Shown here: one piece after another, positions 16,957-26,405 of the stretch
Layout of the letters: the number at the start of each line of letters is the position of its first letter
Position numbering within the stretch: the first letter of the stretch is position 1
From: Acidaminobacterium chupaoyuni
Lineage (GTDB): Bacteria > Bacillota > Clostridia > Oscillospirales > Butyricicoccaceae
Length of the DNA: 64,000 nucleotides
Direction: 5' to 3' (one strand)
NCBI GenBank assembly: GCA_047936785.1
Contig: CP176394.1
Translations under genes and position numbers: made by a program
The notes under the pieces: model-generated
Told to the model about the DNA's origin: nothing
The model's database searches: none
What the model saw: the letters and a program-made list of their open reading frames with translations, nothing else

Positions 16957-18216
16957 ATGAGCGCATTCGAATTCAGCAATTTTTTATTGGAAAAAGCTTC
17001 GCTGGCAGAAGAAAAGATCCGCCCGTCTTTTGCGGCCATCGATGAAATCGCCGCGAAAAACACAGCCAAAGTACTGGAAGCTTTTGCGGAAAACCGCGTG
17101 AGCGACGCCTGCTTTGGCGGAACAACAGGGTATGGCTATGACGATCTGGGCCGCGAAAAGCTCGACGCCATCTATGCCCGCGTCTTCGGGGCGGAAGCGG
17201 CGCTGGTGCGATCATCTTTTGTCAACGGAACACATACCATCGCGTCGGCCATGTATGCAACGGTTTCCTGCGGCGATGTTTTTCTTTCGGCCACGGGCGA
17301 TGTTTATGACACCTTGCAGACCGTTACGGGCCAGCGCGGCAAAGTGGGCGGAACTTTTGCGGATTACGGCATCGAATACCGGAAAGTCGAGCTGAAAAAC
17401 GGTCTGCCGGATCTGGAACGCATCGCGGAAGCGGCGAAAGATCCGCGTGTGAAGGGCGTGTTCGTTCAGCGCTCAAAGGGTTATTCCGACAGAGAAACTT
17501 TATCCTGCCGGCAGATCGGCGAAGTATGCCGCGCGGTAAAAACGGTGAATCCGCAGGCGGCCGTTGTGGTGGATAACTGTTACGGCGAGTTTTGCGAGCT
17601 GACGGAACCCACCCAGCATGGCGCCGATCTGATCGCGGGTTCGCTGATCAAAAACCCGGGCGGCGGTCTTGCGCCGGCGGGCGGATATATCGCTGGGAGA
17701 GCCGATCTGGTGGAACGGGCGGCCTGCCGCCTTACGGTGCCGGGCATCGGCGGCGAATGCGGCGCGACCCTTGGGGTGAACCGTCAGCTGTATCAGGGCT
17801 TCTTCATGGCGCCTCACACCGTGGCGCAGGCTGTGAAAACAGCGGTGTTCTGCGCGGCGCTTCTGGAAGAACTGGGCTATCGTGTTTCGCCTGCCAGCAG
17901 CGAGCTTCGCCATGATATCATCCAAACCATTCAGTTCGGCCGGCCCGAACCTCTTTTGGCGTTTTGCCGCGGCATTCAGGCCGGCGCGCCGGTGGATGCT
18001 TTCGCGACGCCCGAGCCTTGGGATATGCCGGGGTATGACTGCCCGGTGGTGATGGCGGCGGGGGCGTTCATCCAGGGCGCTTCCATCGAGTTATCCTGCG
18101 ATGCGCCCATGCGTCAGCCTTATACCGCCTATATGCAGGGCGGCCTGACTTATGAATCGGGGAAACTGGGCGTGATGGCCGGTGCGGCAAAAATTTTAGA
18201 ACTGAAACAGGCATAA
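16957..18216 (+). CDS. Methionine gamma-lyase family PLP enzyme ('aluminium resistance' family)
   Basis: A 419-aa PLP-dependent enzyme of family PF06838. Features include FGGTTGYGYDDLGREKLD near residue 49, the glycine-rich cofactor loop around SFVNGTHTIASAM, Asp in VVVDNCYGEF, and the likely Schiff-base Lys in GSLIKNPGGGLAPAGGYIAG. Family members are annotated as cysteine or methionine lyases, but the true substrate is not settled. Starting on the base after the M42 stop, it closes a six-gene operon; co-expression with four aminopeptidases suggests use of amino acids freed from peptides. Confidence 0.88.
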   Translation: MSAFEFSNFLLEKASLAEEKIRPSFAAIDEIAAKNTAKVLEAFAENRVSDACFGGTTGYGYDDLGREKLDAIYARVFGAEAALVRSSFVNGTHTIASAMYATVSCGDVFLSATGDVYDTLQTVTGQRGKVGGTFADYGIEYRKVELKNGLPDLERIAEAAKDPRVKGVFVQRSKGYSDRETLSCRQIGEVCRAVKTVNPQAAVVVDNCYGEFCELTEPTQHGADLIAGSLIKNPGGGLAPAGGYIAGRADLVERAACRLTVPGIGGECGATLGVNRQLYQGFFMAPHTVAQAVKTAVFCAALLEELGYRVSPASSELRHDIIQTIQFGRPEPLLAFCRGIQAGAPVDAFATPEPWDMPGYDCPVVMAAGAFIQGASIELSCDAPMRQPYTAYMQGGLTYESGKLGVMAGAAKILELKQA

Positions 18217-18237
18217 AAAAGATCGGAAAAATTCTTT

Positions 18238-18269
18238 CAGCCGCTTCCTGCAAAGGAAGCGGCTGTTTT
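18238..18269 (+). terminator. Intrinsic terminator of the murD-M42-MGL operon
   Basis: An 11-bp perfect stem (CAGCCGCTTCC and complement), 6-nt loop and TTTTA tail. Confidence 0.88.
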
Positions 18270-18311
18270 ATGCCCCCGCCGAAAGCATAAAGTTCACATT
18301 TTTTGATTGTT

Positions 18312-18340
18312 TTCAATGGGGGAACATGGTAAAATATAAT
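18312..18340 (+). promoter_or_regulatory. Probable promoter of ruvCAB
   Basis: A perfect TATAAT -10 with a weak TTCAAT -35 at 17-nt spacing, about 100 nt before the ruvC start. Confidence 0.45.
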
Positions 18341-18443
18341 GCAGTATATCTTTCGGGGCTTTTGCCTGCGCGATCTTCAGCAGGCGCGGGAAACCGCAGA
18401 GCGGGCCGAAAGATATCGGAAAGCAGGAAAGGCGGGCGGCTTT

Positions 18444-18929
18444 GTGATAATATTGGGGATCGACCCCGGCTATGCCATCGTGGGGTATGGAGCCATCGAA
18501 TATGACAAGGGCCGTTTTCGCGTTCTCGGTTATGGCGCGATCACCACGGCGGCGGGGGAACCTTTGCCGCAGCGGCTGAAAGTGATCTATGACGATATGA
18601 AAACGCTTTTAGAGCATTTCAAACCCGATGCGGTCAGCGTGGAAGAACTGTTTTTTAACACGAATGTCACAACCGGCATCGCTGTGGGCCATGCGCGCGG
18701 CGTGATTTTGCTTTCCTTGGCCGAAGGCGGTTATCCCTTTTTTGAATATACGCCCCTTCAGGTGAAGCAGGCGGTGGTGGGATATGGCAGGGCCGAAAAA
18801 AAACAGGTGATGGAAATGACGAAAACCATGCTGGGGCTGAAAAAGATCCCGCGGCCCGATGATGCGGCGGATGCGCTGGCCATCGCGGTTTGCCATGCCC
18901 ACACGGCGTCATCTTTATTAAACACATAA
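18444..18929 (+). CDS. ruvC: Holliday junction endonuclease RuvC
   Basis: Dimeric nuclease that cuts Holliday junctions in recombination repair; 161 aa. Catalytic acids are visible: Asp in ILGIDPG near the N-terminus, Glu in SVEELFF, and the pair in RPDDAADALA. The open frame runs 35 codons upstream from 18339, but RuvC proteins begin just before ILGIDPG, and GTG 18444 with AGGAAAGG upstream fits, so that start is used. First gene of a ruvC-ruvA-ruvB operon. Confidence 0.93.
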   Translation: MIILGIDPGYAIVGYGAIEYDKGRFRVLGYGAITTAAGEPLPQRLKVIYDDMKTLLEHFKPDAVSVEELFFNTNVTTGIAVGHARGVILLSLAEGGYPFFEYTPLQVKQAVVGYGRAEKKQVMEMTKTMLGLKKIPRPDDAADALAIAVCHAHTASSLLNT

Positions 18930-18939
18930 GAGGAAAGAT

Positions 18940-19539
18940 ATGTTTTATTATATCAAAGGAACCGTAGCACATGTGGAACCCGGAATGGTCGTATTGGATG
19001 CAGGCGGGGTGGGATATGCCATCAGCACATCCTATACTTCGGCTTCTTCCGTCAAAAAAGGCGACCAGGCCCAGTTTTTCACCTATCTGCATGTCAGAGA
19101 GGATATCTTTGAGATTTTCGGCTTTGCAACACAGGAAGAACTCAATTGTTTCAAAATGCTCATCGGCATTTCCGGGGTGGGGCCCAAGGCGGCTCTGGCC
19201 ATTCTTTCGGCCATTTCGCCATCCAAGCTGGCGCTTTCCGTGATTTCCGGCGATGAAAAGGCGCTCACCGCCGCCCAGGGCGTTGGCAAAAAGCTGGCGC
19301 AGCGCATTATTTTGGAACTGAAAGATAAATTGGCGAAAACCGAACTTGCCGCGTCTTCCGAAGCAGCTTTACCCGAAGAGATGCTCGCGCCCGGCGGCAA
19401 CGCCACAGCCGAAGCGATCTCTGCGCTGATGGTGCTGGGCTATTCGCGCGCCGAAGCGGCACAGGCCTTGAAAGGCATCGAAACCGAAGGGCTTCCGGTG
19501 GAAGAACTGATTCGTCTTTGCTTGAAAAAGCTGATGTGA
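18940..19539 (+). CDS. ruvA: Holliday junction branch migration protein RuvA
   Basis: Binds four-way junctions and loads RuvB; 199 aa, the normal length. Domain I is an OB fold starting MFYYIKGTVAHVEPG. Domain II has two helix-hairpin-helix motifs (LIGISGVGPKAALAIL and AQGVGKKLAQRIILELK). Domain III at the C-terminus (ALMVLGYSRAEAAQAL) contacts RuvB. RBS GAGGAAAG, 10 nt after ruvC. Confidence 0.97.
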   Translation: MFYYIKGTVAHVEPGMVVLDAGGVGYAISTSYTSASSVKKGDQAQFFTYLHVREDIFEIFGFATQEELNCFKMLIGISGVGPKAALAILSAISPSKLALSVISGDEKALTAAQGVGKKLAQRIILELKDKLAKTELAASSEAALPEEMLAPGGNATAEAISALMVLGYSRAEAAQALKGIETEGLPVEELIRLCLKKLM

Positions 19540-19552
19540 TAGAAGGTAAGAA

Positions 19553-20605
<1,053 letters not shown>

Positions 20606-20667
20606 TCTCCGCGTTTTGGGTCTAATTCAAACACTTTCAAGATAAGATAGGATAAGGTGAAATTGAT

Positions 20668-22014
20668 ATGGGAAAATATTTTGGAACCGACGGCATCCGC
20701 GGCGTTGCCAATGAAGAGCTGGATGCACAGCTGGCCTATCAGGCGGGGTTTGCCGCCGCAACGGTTTTAACCAAAGCCGCAAAACACCGGGCGAAGATCT
20801 TTATCGGCAAAGATACCCGTATTTCCGGCGATATGCTGGAAGCGGCGCTGGCCGCGGGCATCTGCTCTGCCGGCGCGGATGTGGCGCTGCTTGGCGTGAT
20901 CCCAACCCCGGCAGTGGCTTATTTAACGGTGAAACACGGCGCGGATGCGGGAATCGTGATCTCTGCTTCTCACAATCCGTTTGAACATAACGGCATCAAG
21001 ATCTTTGGCGCCAACGGCTGTAAGCTGAGCGATGAACTGGAAGCGCAGGTGGAAGCGCTGATCGACGACCCTTCCGGCGAAAAACCCGCTTCTCATGAAA
21101 ATATCGGCAAAATTATGCCCATGGCCGAAACTGCCTGTGAAGAATATGCTTCCCATATCGCGCAGGCGGTTCCTTCACTGAGCGGCCTGAAAGTGGCGGT
21201 GGATTGCGCCAACGGCGCTTCTTCTCATACCGCTGAATTGATTTTCAAAAAACTGGGCGTGGAATATGACGCTATTTTTAACCGGCCCGATGGCGTGAAT
21301 ATCAACACGGGCTGCGGTTCCACACATCTGGATGCTTTATGCAAAAAAGTCAGCGAAGGGAAATATGATCTGGGCATCGCTTTTGACGGCGACGCCGACA
21401 GATGCCTTTTGGTGGATGAAAACGGCAAGCTGATCGACGGCGATAAAATCATGGCCATTGTGGCAAACCATTTGAAAGAGAACGGAAGGCTGCAGGGCGG
21501 CGTTGTGGTGACCGTGATGTCGAATCTGGGCTTGCATTCCTATCTGCGCCAGCATGGCATCCCGGTGAAAACCACCAAGGTGGGCGACCGCTTCGTGCTG
21601 GAAGAGATGCTGCGCAGCGGCTGGAACCTGGGCGGTGAACAATCGGGCCATGTGATTTTGACCGATCACGCCACCACAGGCGATGGCGAACTGACCGCCG
21701 TCACCTTTATGGAGCTGCTGAAAAACAGCGGCAAAAAGGCTTCGCAGCTGGCGGGCGAGATCGAGCATTATCCTCAGGTGATGATCAATGTGCCTGTGCC
21801 CAATGCCCAGAAAAAAACGGTGGCGCAGCTGCCCGAAGTGAAAGCGGTGGGCGATGAGATCGCCGAAAAATTCGGGCAGGACGGCAGAATTTTGATTCGT
21901 CCTTCGGGCACGGAAGCGCTGGTTCGCGTGATGGTGGAAGGCAAGGAAGAAGCCGTTGTGCGCCAGATGGCGGAAAAAGCCGCGGCGGTCATCCAAAGCC
22001 TTTATCAGAAATAA
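20668..22014 (+). CDS. glmM: Phosphoglucosamine mutase
   Basis: Converts glucosamine-6-phosphate to glucosamine-1-phosphate for UDP-GlcNAc, cell wall and spore cortex; 448 aa. The active-site phosphoserine loop ISASHNPFEHNGIK, the Mg loop FDGDADR, the sugar loop GGEQSGH and the phosphate loop RPSGTEALVRVMVEG are all intact. It precedes glmS, the enzyme of the previous step, separated by the glmS ribozyme. In many Firmicutes glmM follows cdaA-cdaR, but here cdaAR lie 22 kb away. Confidence 0.96.
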   Translation: MGKYFGTDGIRGVANEELDAQLAYQAGFAAATVLTKAAKHRAKIFIGKDTRISGDMLEAALAAGICSAGADVALLGVIPTPAVAYLTVKHGADAGIVISASHNPFEHNGIKIFGANGCKLSDELEAQVEALIDDPSGEKPASHENIGKIMPMAETACEEYASHIAQAVPSLSGLKVAVDCANGASSHTAELIFKKLGVEYDAIFNRPDGVNINTGCGSTHLDALCKKVSEGKYDLGIAFDGDADRCLLVDENGKLIDGDKIMAIVANHLKENGRLQGGVVVTVMSNLGLHSYLRQHGIPVKTTKVGDRFVLEEMLRSGWNLGGEQSGHVILTDHATTGDGELTAVTFMELLKNSGKKASQLAGEIEHYPQVMINVPVPNAQKKTVAQLPEVKAVGDEIAEKFGQDGRILIRPSGTEALVRVMVEGKEEAVVRQMAEKAAAVIQSLYQK

Positions 22015-22030
22015 AAACGAAAGATCAAAG

Positions 22031-22058
22031 GGTGCATCCCCTTCAAACGGGATGCACC
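22031..22058 (+). other. Stem-loop after glmM, before the glmS ribozyme
   Basis: A perfect 10-bp stem (GGTGCATCCC and complement) with an 8-nt loop, not followed by a T run. It could shield the glmM mRNA 3' end after ribozyme cleavage or act as a weak terminator. Confidence 0.5.
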
Positions 22059-22114
22059 GGCCTTGAAAGGGGTGATGCCGCGGGCGGAAAAGCAAACGAT
22101 CCAGTGAAATCGAA

Positions 22115-22250
22115 AGCGCCGGGACTGTTTGAAGCAGTTGACGAGGAGAGGGAGTATCGAAAGATTCGGCGGATGCCCTCTGCGCATTGACGCACTGCCA
22201 TAGGAGCAAAGTGACAAAAACGCGAGTGATCGCCGGGACAAAAACTTTGC
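22115..22250 (+). ncRNA. glmS ribozyme/riboswitch
   Basis: Self-cleaving RNA activated by glucosamine-6-phosphate, in the 5' UTR of glmS. The conserved core is unmistakable: AAGCGCC at the cleavage site (expected between A22115 and G22116), then TTGACGAGG, GAGTATCGAAAGATTCGGCG with GATGCC, and the P4 arms GCAAAGT and ACTTTGC near the 3' end. The glmS RBS lies about 20 nt after the end. High GlcN6P would trigger cleavage and mRNA decay, giving feedback control of amino-sugar synthesis. Confidence 0.95.
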
Positions 22251-22283
22251 AAGCGTCAATTTAATTTTGGAGGATATTTTATT

Positions 22284-24110
22284 ATGTGTGGAATCGTTGG
22301 ATATGTTGGCAAAGAGCAGGCTGTGCCTGTTTTACTGCAAGGCCTTTATAAATTGGAATATCGCGGATATGATTCGGCAGGTATTGCCGTCATTGGCAAT
22401 GATTGTTTGAAACTGGTCAAAACAAAGGGCCGCATCAAAAATCTGGATGATAAGATCGCGCAGCAGGGCGGCATGGAATCTACCTGCGGCATCGGTCACA
22501 CCAGGTGGGCGACCCACGGCTGCCCTTCGGATATCAACGCCCATCCCCACCTGAGCAAAAGCGGCCGTGTGGCTATCGTACATAACGGCATCATCGAAAA
22601 CTATCTTGATATCAAGCAAATGCTGCAAAGCAAGGGCTATGAGATGAAATCTCAGACCGATACCGAAGTGGTGGCGCATCTTTTTGAAATGAACAACCAC
22701 GGCGACCTGCTGCAGGCGCTGCTGGATACGGTGAAAGAAGTTCGCGGCTCTTATGCGCTGGGCATCGTTTCGGCCGATCATCCTCAGCAGATCCTTTGCA
22801 CAAAGCGCGATAACCCGTTGATCATCGGTGTTGGCGAAGGCGAAAATATGATTGCATCCGATATTCCCGCCATTATTGCCAAAACAAAAAGATATATCGT
22901 TCTGGGCGATAACGAAATCGCAAAGCTCACCCCGGAAGGCGTGACGGTCTATAATGCTTACGGTCAGAAGATCGAGAAAGAGATCCAAACCGTGGATTGG
23001 GATATTTCTTCGGCCGAAAAGGGCGGTTATGAGCATTTCATGATCAAAGAGATCATGGAGCAGCCCAAGGCCATCCGTGATACCGTTTCGCCGCGCATCG
23101 ATAAATTATTGCCGAATCTGGAAGAATCCGGCCTGACCGATGATATTTTCCGCAATATCCGCAACATCCATATCGTTGGCTGCGGTTCGGCGCTGCATAC
23201 CGGGCTTGTGGGCCGCGAAGTGATCGAGCGCTTTGCGCGCGTTCCCGTGGTGGCGACCATCGCTTCCGAATTCAGATATCGCCAGCCCATCATCGGGCCC
23301 GAGGATCTCTGCATCGCCATCAGCCAATCGGGCGAAACCGCAGATACCCTTGCCGCCATGCGCGAAGCAAAAAAACACGGCGCAAAGACCATTGCCGTGG
23401 TCAATGTGGTTTCCAGCACAGCCGCCCGTGAAGCAGACAGCGTGTTATACACCTGGGCCGGCCCCGAAATCGCGGTGGCTACCACAAAAGCCTATTCCGC
23501 CCAGCTTTCCGCTTTATATCTGATCGCCGTAAAAGCCGGCCTTGCCCGCGGAACTCTGACGGTGGAACAGGCCAACCACTATTGCGAGCAGATTTTGGCT
23601 TTGCCCGATTTGGTGAAAGAAGCTTTAGGAACCCAGAAAGAGATCCAATATCTCGCTTCAAAGTTTTCCAATAAGCAAAGCGCGTTCTTCCTGGGCCGCG
23701 GCATCGATTTTGCCGCCGCACAAGAGGCCTCTTTGAAACTGAAAGAAATTTCTTATATCCACAGTGAGGCTTATGCCGCGGGCGAATTGAAACACGGCAC
23801 GATCTCTCTGATCGAAGAGGGAACACTGGTGGTGGCGCTGGCAACCGACCCTGTGTTATATGAAAAAACTTTATCCAACATCAAATCGGTGAAGGCGCGC
23901 GGCGCGAGTGTGATTTTGATCACCGATGAAGAAATCGCGCCCGACCCCGAGATCTGCGATTATGTGGTGAAGATCCCCGAATGCGACCCGTTCTTCTCGG
24001 CGTCGCTGTCGATCATCCCCATGCAGTTCCTGTCTTATTACATGGGCATCTATCGCGGCTGCGATATCGATAAACCCAGAAATCTTGCAAAATCGGTAAC
24101 AGTGGAATAA
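22284..24110 (+). CDS. glmS: Glutamine--fructose-6-phosphate aminotransferase (isomerising)
   Basis: Makes glucosamine-6-phosphate from fructose-6-phosphate and glutamine, the first step to UDP-GlcNAc; 608 aa. The mature N-terminal nucleophile is Cys2 (MCGIVGYVG), with GHTRWATHG and HNGIIENY in the glutaminase domain. Two SIS domains follow (GCGSALHTG, ISQSGETADTLAAM, LGRGIDFAAA), and the C-terminus ends KPRNLAKSVTVE as in all GlmS. RBS TTGGAGGA is placed after the ribozyme. A terminator follows. Confidence 0.98.
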   Translation: MCGIVGYVGKEQAVPVLLQGLYKLEYRGYDSAGIAVIGNDCLKLVKTKGRIKNLDDKIAQQGGMESTCGIGHTRWATHGCPSDINAHPHLSKSGRVAIVHNGIIENYLDIKQMLQSKGYEMKSQTDTEVVAHLFEMNNHGDLLQALLDTVKEVRGSYALGIVSADHPQQILCTKRDNPLIIGVGEGENMIASDIPAIIAKTKRYIVLGDNEIAKLTPEGVTVYNAYGQKIEKEIQTVDWDISSAEKGGYEHFMIKEIMEQPKAIRDTVSPRIDKLLPNLEESGLTDDIFRNIRNIHIVGCGSALHTGLVGREVIERFARVPVVATIASEFRYRQPIIGPEDLCIAISQSGETADTLAAMREAKKHGAKTIAVVNVVSSTAAREADSVLYTWAGPEIAVATTKAYSAQLSALYLIAVKAGLARGTLTVEQANHYCEQILALPDLVKEALGTQKEIQYLASKFSNKQSAFFLGRGIDFAAAQEASLKLKEISYIHSEAYAAGELKHGTISLIEEGTLVVALATDPVLYEKTLSNIKSVKARGASVILITDEEIAPDPEICDYVVKIPECDPFFSASLSIIPMQFLSYYMGIYRGCDIDKPRNLAKSVTVE

Positions 24111-24127
24111 ACGAAGCTTATCAGCGG

Positions 24128-24162
24128 GGCCGGCGGCAGTTTTATATTGCCGCCGGCCTTTT
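24128..24162 (+). terminator. Intrinsic terminator of glmS
   Basis: An 11-bp GC-rich stem (GGCCGGCGGCA and complement), 9-nt loop and T4 tail. Confidence 0.88.
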
Positions 24163-24237
24163 CATCGCCACCGGAAACAAAAAAATCTAAAATAATGGTG
24201 ATAATATAAGAAAAATCCGAAAAAGTTTTGGATTCCT

Positions 24238-24265
24238 CTTGAAATATTGTAAATTCTACATATAA
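24238..24265 (+). promoter_or_regulatory. Sigma-A promoter of the Lrp-family gene
   Basis: TTGAAA, 16-nt spacer and TATAAT, 42 nt before the start codon. Confidence 0.65.
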
Positions 24266-24306
24266 TATGAAGTATAACGATCTGCTTTACATGAAAGAGG
24301 AGAACT

Positions 24307-24765
24307 ATGGACGAAATTGATGTAAAAATTTTAAGATGTCTTAAAAAGAACGCCAGAGAAAATGCTTCGGTGATCAGCGAAAAAGTCAGTATGTCGGTTT
24401 CAGCCGTGATCGAGCGCATCCGCAAACTGGAAAATTCGGGAATGATCCGCCAGCATACCACCATCATCGACCAGGCAAAAGCGGGAAAAGATGTTACATC
24501 TTTCATTTCGGTAAGCCTGGAACACCCCAAATATATCGAATGCTTTACGGCTTTTGTCAAAGAAAACAAAGAAATTTTAGAATGCCATTACATCACGGGC
24601 GATTTTGATTTTCTGCTGAAGATCGTGACAAATTCCACCCAAACCCTGGAACATGTTTTAAATCAGATCAAAAGCGTTGCCGGCGTGAAAATGACGAAAA
24701 CCCTGGTGATTTTATCGACCATCAAAAACGAATATTCGGTGGACCCCGAAGAAATTTTGAAATAA
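24307..24765 (+). CDS. Lrp/AsnC family transcriptional regulator
   Basis: A 152-aa feast/famine regulator. The N-terminal helix-turn-helix (residues 1-55) has MDEIDVKILRCLKKNARENA and VSMSVSAVIERIRKLE. The C-terminal RAM/ligand domain binds an amino acid and mediates octamers; CHYITGDFDFLLKIV is its typical core. It has its own promoter and a strong AAAGAGGAG site. Targets cannot be told; family members often regulate neighbouring amino acid genes, but none adjoins. Confidence 0.9.
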   Translation: MDEIDVKILRCLKKNARENASVISEKVSMSVSAVIERIRKLENSGMIRQHTTIIDQAKAGKDVTSFISVSLEHPKYIECFTAFVKENKEILECHYITGDFDFLLKIVTNSTQTLEHVLNQIKSVAGVKMTKTLVILSTIKNEYSVDPEEILK

Positions 24766-24875
24766 TTCGTTCCGCGCCCTTTCTGTGAGAAGCAGAATCC
24801 AATATTTTACTTTAGTATGTTAGTAAAAAAACAGATGGGTTTATTTGATAATTTTGTATAAAATTTATAAATAAC

Positions 24876-24905
24876 TTGACAATGCTTGCATAAATAGTTT
24901 ATACT
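24876..24905 (+). promoter_or_regulatory. Strong sigma-A promoter of the SigH-like gene
   Basis: TTGACA, 18-nt spacer and TATACT in a markedly A/T-rich stretch, about 50 nt before the start codon. Confidence 0.8.
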
Positions 24906-24955
24906 GAGCTTGTGCACAGAAAGATGTGCATCATAGTACGGTGAGGTTTTATAGG

Positions 24956-25513
24956 ATGGCACAAAATTCCGGCTTTGAGTATTCAAGGGAAATCGAGGAT
25001 TCTCTGGCCAGAGAATATGTCAAGCTCGTTCGCTCCTGCATCCGCCCTTTTTTTCTGACGGGCGGCGATTATGATGATCTTGAGCAAGAGGGAATGATCG
25101 GCTTGTTAAAGGCCATTCGAGGGTATGACCCCGCCAAATCAGATTCTTTTGAGGCATATGCGGTGCTTTGCATCCGCAGGCAGATTTATGATGCTGTCAA
25201 AAAGAGTCAGCGCAAAGATGGGCATCTCACTGTGATCTCTGCGTCGGAAGATCAGGTTTCCGACAGAGTATCAAATATCAAAGTGCAGCAAGATCCTGAA
25301 ACAGAAGTGTTAGCCAAAGAATCTGCTCTTGAAATTCAATCGGCGCTATCTGGGTTGCTTTCTGCGTTTGAAACCTCCGTTCTGAGATATTATCTGGAAG
25401 GCTATACAACTTCACAGATTGCTCAAATGTTGAAGAAAGAAAATAAATCTGTGGATAATGCCATCCAGCGCATCAGAAGGAAGCTGGCAAAATATTTAGC
25501 CAATGGGCGATAG
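24956..25513 (+). CDS. RNA polymerase sigma factor, SigH-like
   Basis: A 185-aa sigma-70 family factor. Region 2 shows DYDDLEQEGMIGLLKAIRGYDP and FEAYAVLCIRRQIYDAVKKSQRK split over residues 40-85; region 4 is the helix-turn-helix YLEGYTTSQIAQMLKKENKS with VDNAIQRIRRKL at the end. The EQEGMIGL region and length resemble Spo0H/SigH, which starts sporulation in Firmicutes. ATG 24956 (GTGAGG upstream) is preferred to an in-frame GTG 30 nt earlier. It is not in the usual rpmG-secE-nusG context, so it may be a paralogue. Codon use is slightly more A/T-rich than the neighbours. Confidence 0.8.
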   Translation: MAQNSGFEYSREIEDSLAREYVKLVRSCIRPFFLTGGDYDDLEQEGMIGLLKAIRGYDPAKSDSFEAYAVLCIRRQIYDAVKKSQRKDGHLTVISASEDQVSDRVSNIKVQQDPETEVLAKESALEIQSALSGLLSAFETSVLRYYLEGYTTSQIAQMLKKENKSVDNAIQRIRRKLAKYLANGR

Positions 25514-25581
25514 CAGGGAAGGTCCCTGTTCGCATATATCATCCAACCCAGATCATGGGAAGAAAAAGAGAGGTAACACAA

Positions 25582-25860
25582 ATGTTCCAGGACAAAACAC
25601 TCGTTTGCAAAGAATGCGGCAATGAATTTGTATTCACCGCTGGCGAACAGGAATTCTATGCAGAACGCGGCTTCCAGAATGAGCCCCAGCGTTGCAAAGC
25701 TTGCCGCGATGCAAGAAAGAATGCAGCCAGAGGCCCCAGAGAATACTTCACAGCTACTTGCGCTGCTTGCGGCAAAGAAGCGAAGGTTCCTTTCGAACCC
25801 AAAACCGACAGACCCGTTTATTGCAGCGAATGCTTTGCAAAGATGAAGGAACAGGGCTAA
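25582..25860 (+). CDS. Zinc-ribbon protein, two CxxC pairs
   Basis: A 92-aa protein. The first half matches the zf-trcl type zinc ribbon: TLVCKECGNEFVFTAGEQEF and RCKACRDARK. The second half has another pair of CxxC motifs, TCAACGKEAKVPF and PVYCSECFAKM. Two zinc sites are therefore likely. It is abundant in clostridial genomes with no known task. The start at 25582 follows AGAGAGG. It lies 68 nt after the sigma gene, with only a short hairpin between, so it may be in that transcript. Confidence 0.78.
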   Translation: MFQDKTLVCKECGNEFVFTAGEQEFYAERGFQNEPQRCKACRDARKNAARGPREYFTATCAACGKEAKVPFEPKTDRPVYCSECFAKMKEQG

Positions 25861-25894
25861 TTCCCTGATTCTCATCAACGATCATATGTCGATC

Positions 25895-25926
25895 AACCGA
25901 ATCCGCTTATGCGGATTCGGTTTTTT
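25895..25926 (+). terminator. Intrinsic terminator of the sigma/zinc-ribbon unit
   Basis: CCGAATCCGC pairs perfectly with GCGGATTCGG across a 4-nt loop, then T6. Confidence 0.9.
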
Positions 25927-26006
25927 AATGTTTTTAATGCCTTGAAAGCCTAACATAAAAGCAATCTGCGGGCCGGTTAAAATATCAAAGAAATGTTGCT
26001 CTTATC

Positions 26007-26036
26007 TTGCAAAAAGCAAAGCGAATAGGGTATAAT
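26007..26036 (+). promoter_or_regulatory. Sigma-A promoter of the DUF1858 gene
   Basis: TTGCAA, 18-nt spacer and TATAAT. A second possible pair, TTGACA with TAGCAT at 17 nt, begins about 20 nt further on (26058-26086), so two start sites are possible. Confidence 0.65.
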
Positions 26037-26156
26037 GATAAAACATGAAACGATGTTTTGACAAACTGTTTCAGTCAGGGTAGCATCCGTTTGTTTTTTG
26101 CTTTTCAGGCCAGATATAAAACGGTCTATCCGCCAACAGAACGGAGGTGCAACGAA

Positions 26157-26357
26157 ATGGAAGTCACAAGAGATACTCTGATCGGCGAAGTGCTTGATTA
26201 TGATGTGGAAGCAGCAAGATTTTTCTTTGAAATCGGAATGCATTGCCTCGGCTGCCCGTCTTCCCGCGGCGAAAGCATCGCGGAAGCCTGCATGGTGCAT
26301 GGCACAAATGCCGATGAGCTGGTTCAGAAACTGAACGAATATTTCCAGTCTAAGTAA
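26157..26357 (+). CDS. DUF1858 disulfide-redox domain protein
   Basis: A 66-aa protein of the DUF1858 family (hybrid-cluster-protein-associated redox disulfide domain). The signature is GMHCLGCPSSRGESIAEAC near residues 27-45, giving a CxxC pair plus a third Cys. The N-terminal VTRDTLIGEVLDYDVEAARFF is typical. The upstream open frame has no RBS; the ATG at 26157 follows ACGGAGG. Such proteins are thought to be redox or Fe-S related, without proof. It is monocistronic. Confidence 0.85.
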   Translation: MEVTRDTLIGEVLDYDVEAARFFFEIGMHCLGCPSSRGESIAEACMVHGTNADELVQKLNEYFQSK

Positions 26358-26368
26358 AAAAGCAATCG

Positions 26369-26405
26369 ACAACAGATCGGATAGCAATATTCGATCTGTT
26401 GTTTT
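26369..26405 (+). terminator. Intrinsic terminator after the DUF1858 gene
   Basis: An 11-bp stem (ACAACAGATCG and complement) with a TTT tail. About 210 bases without a gene follow, in which I see nothing else. Confidence 0.75.

Noticed and set aside
18339..18443. N-terminal extension of RuvC
   Set aside because: The extension covers the promoter region, has no similarity to RuvC, and the family starts immediately before ILGIDPG.
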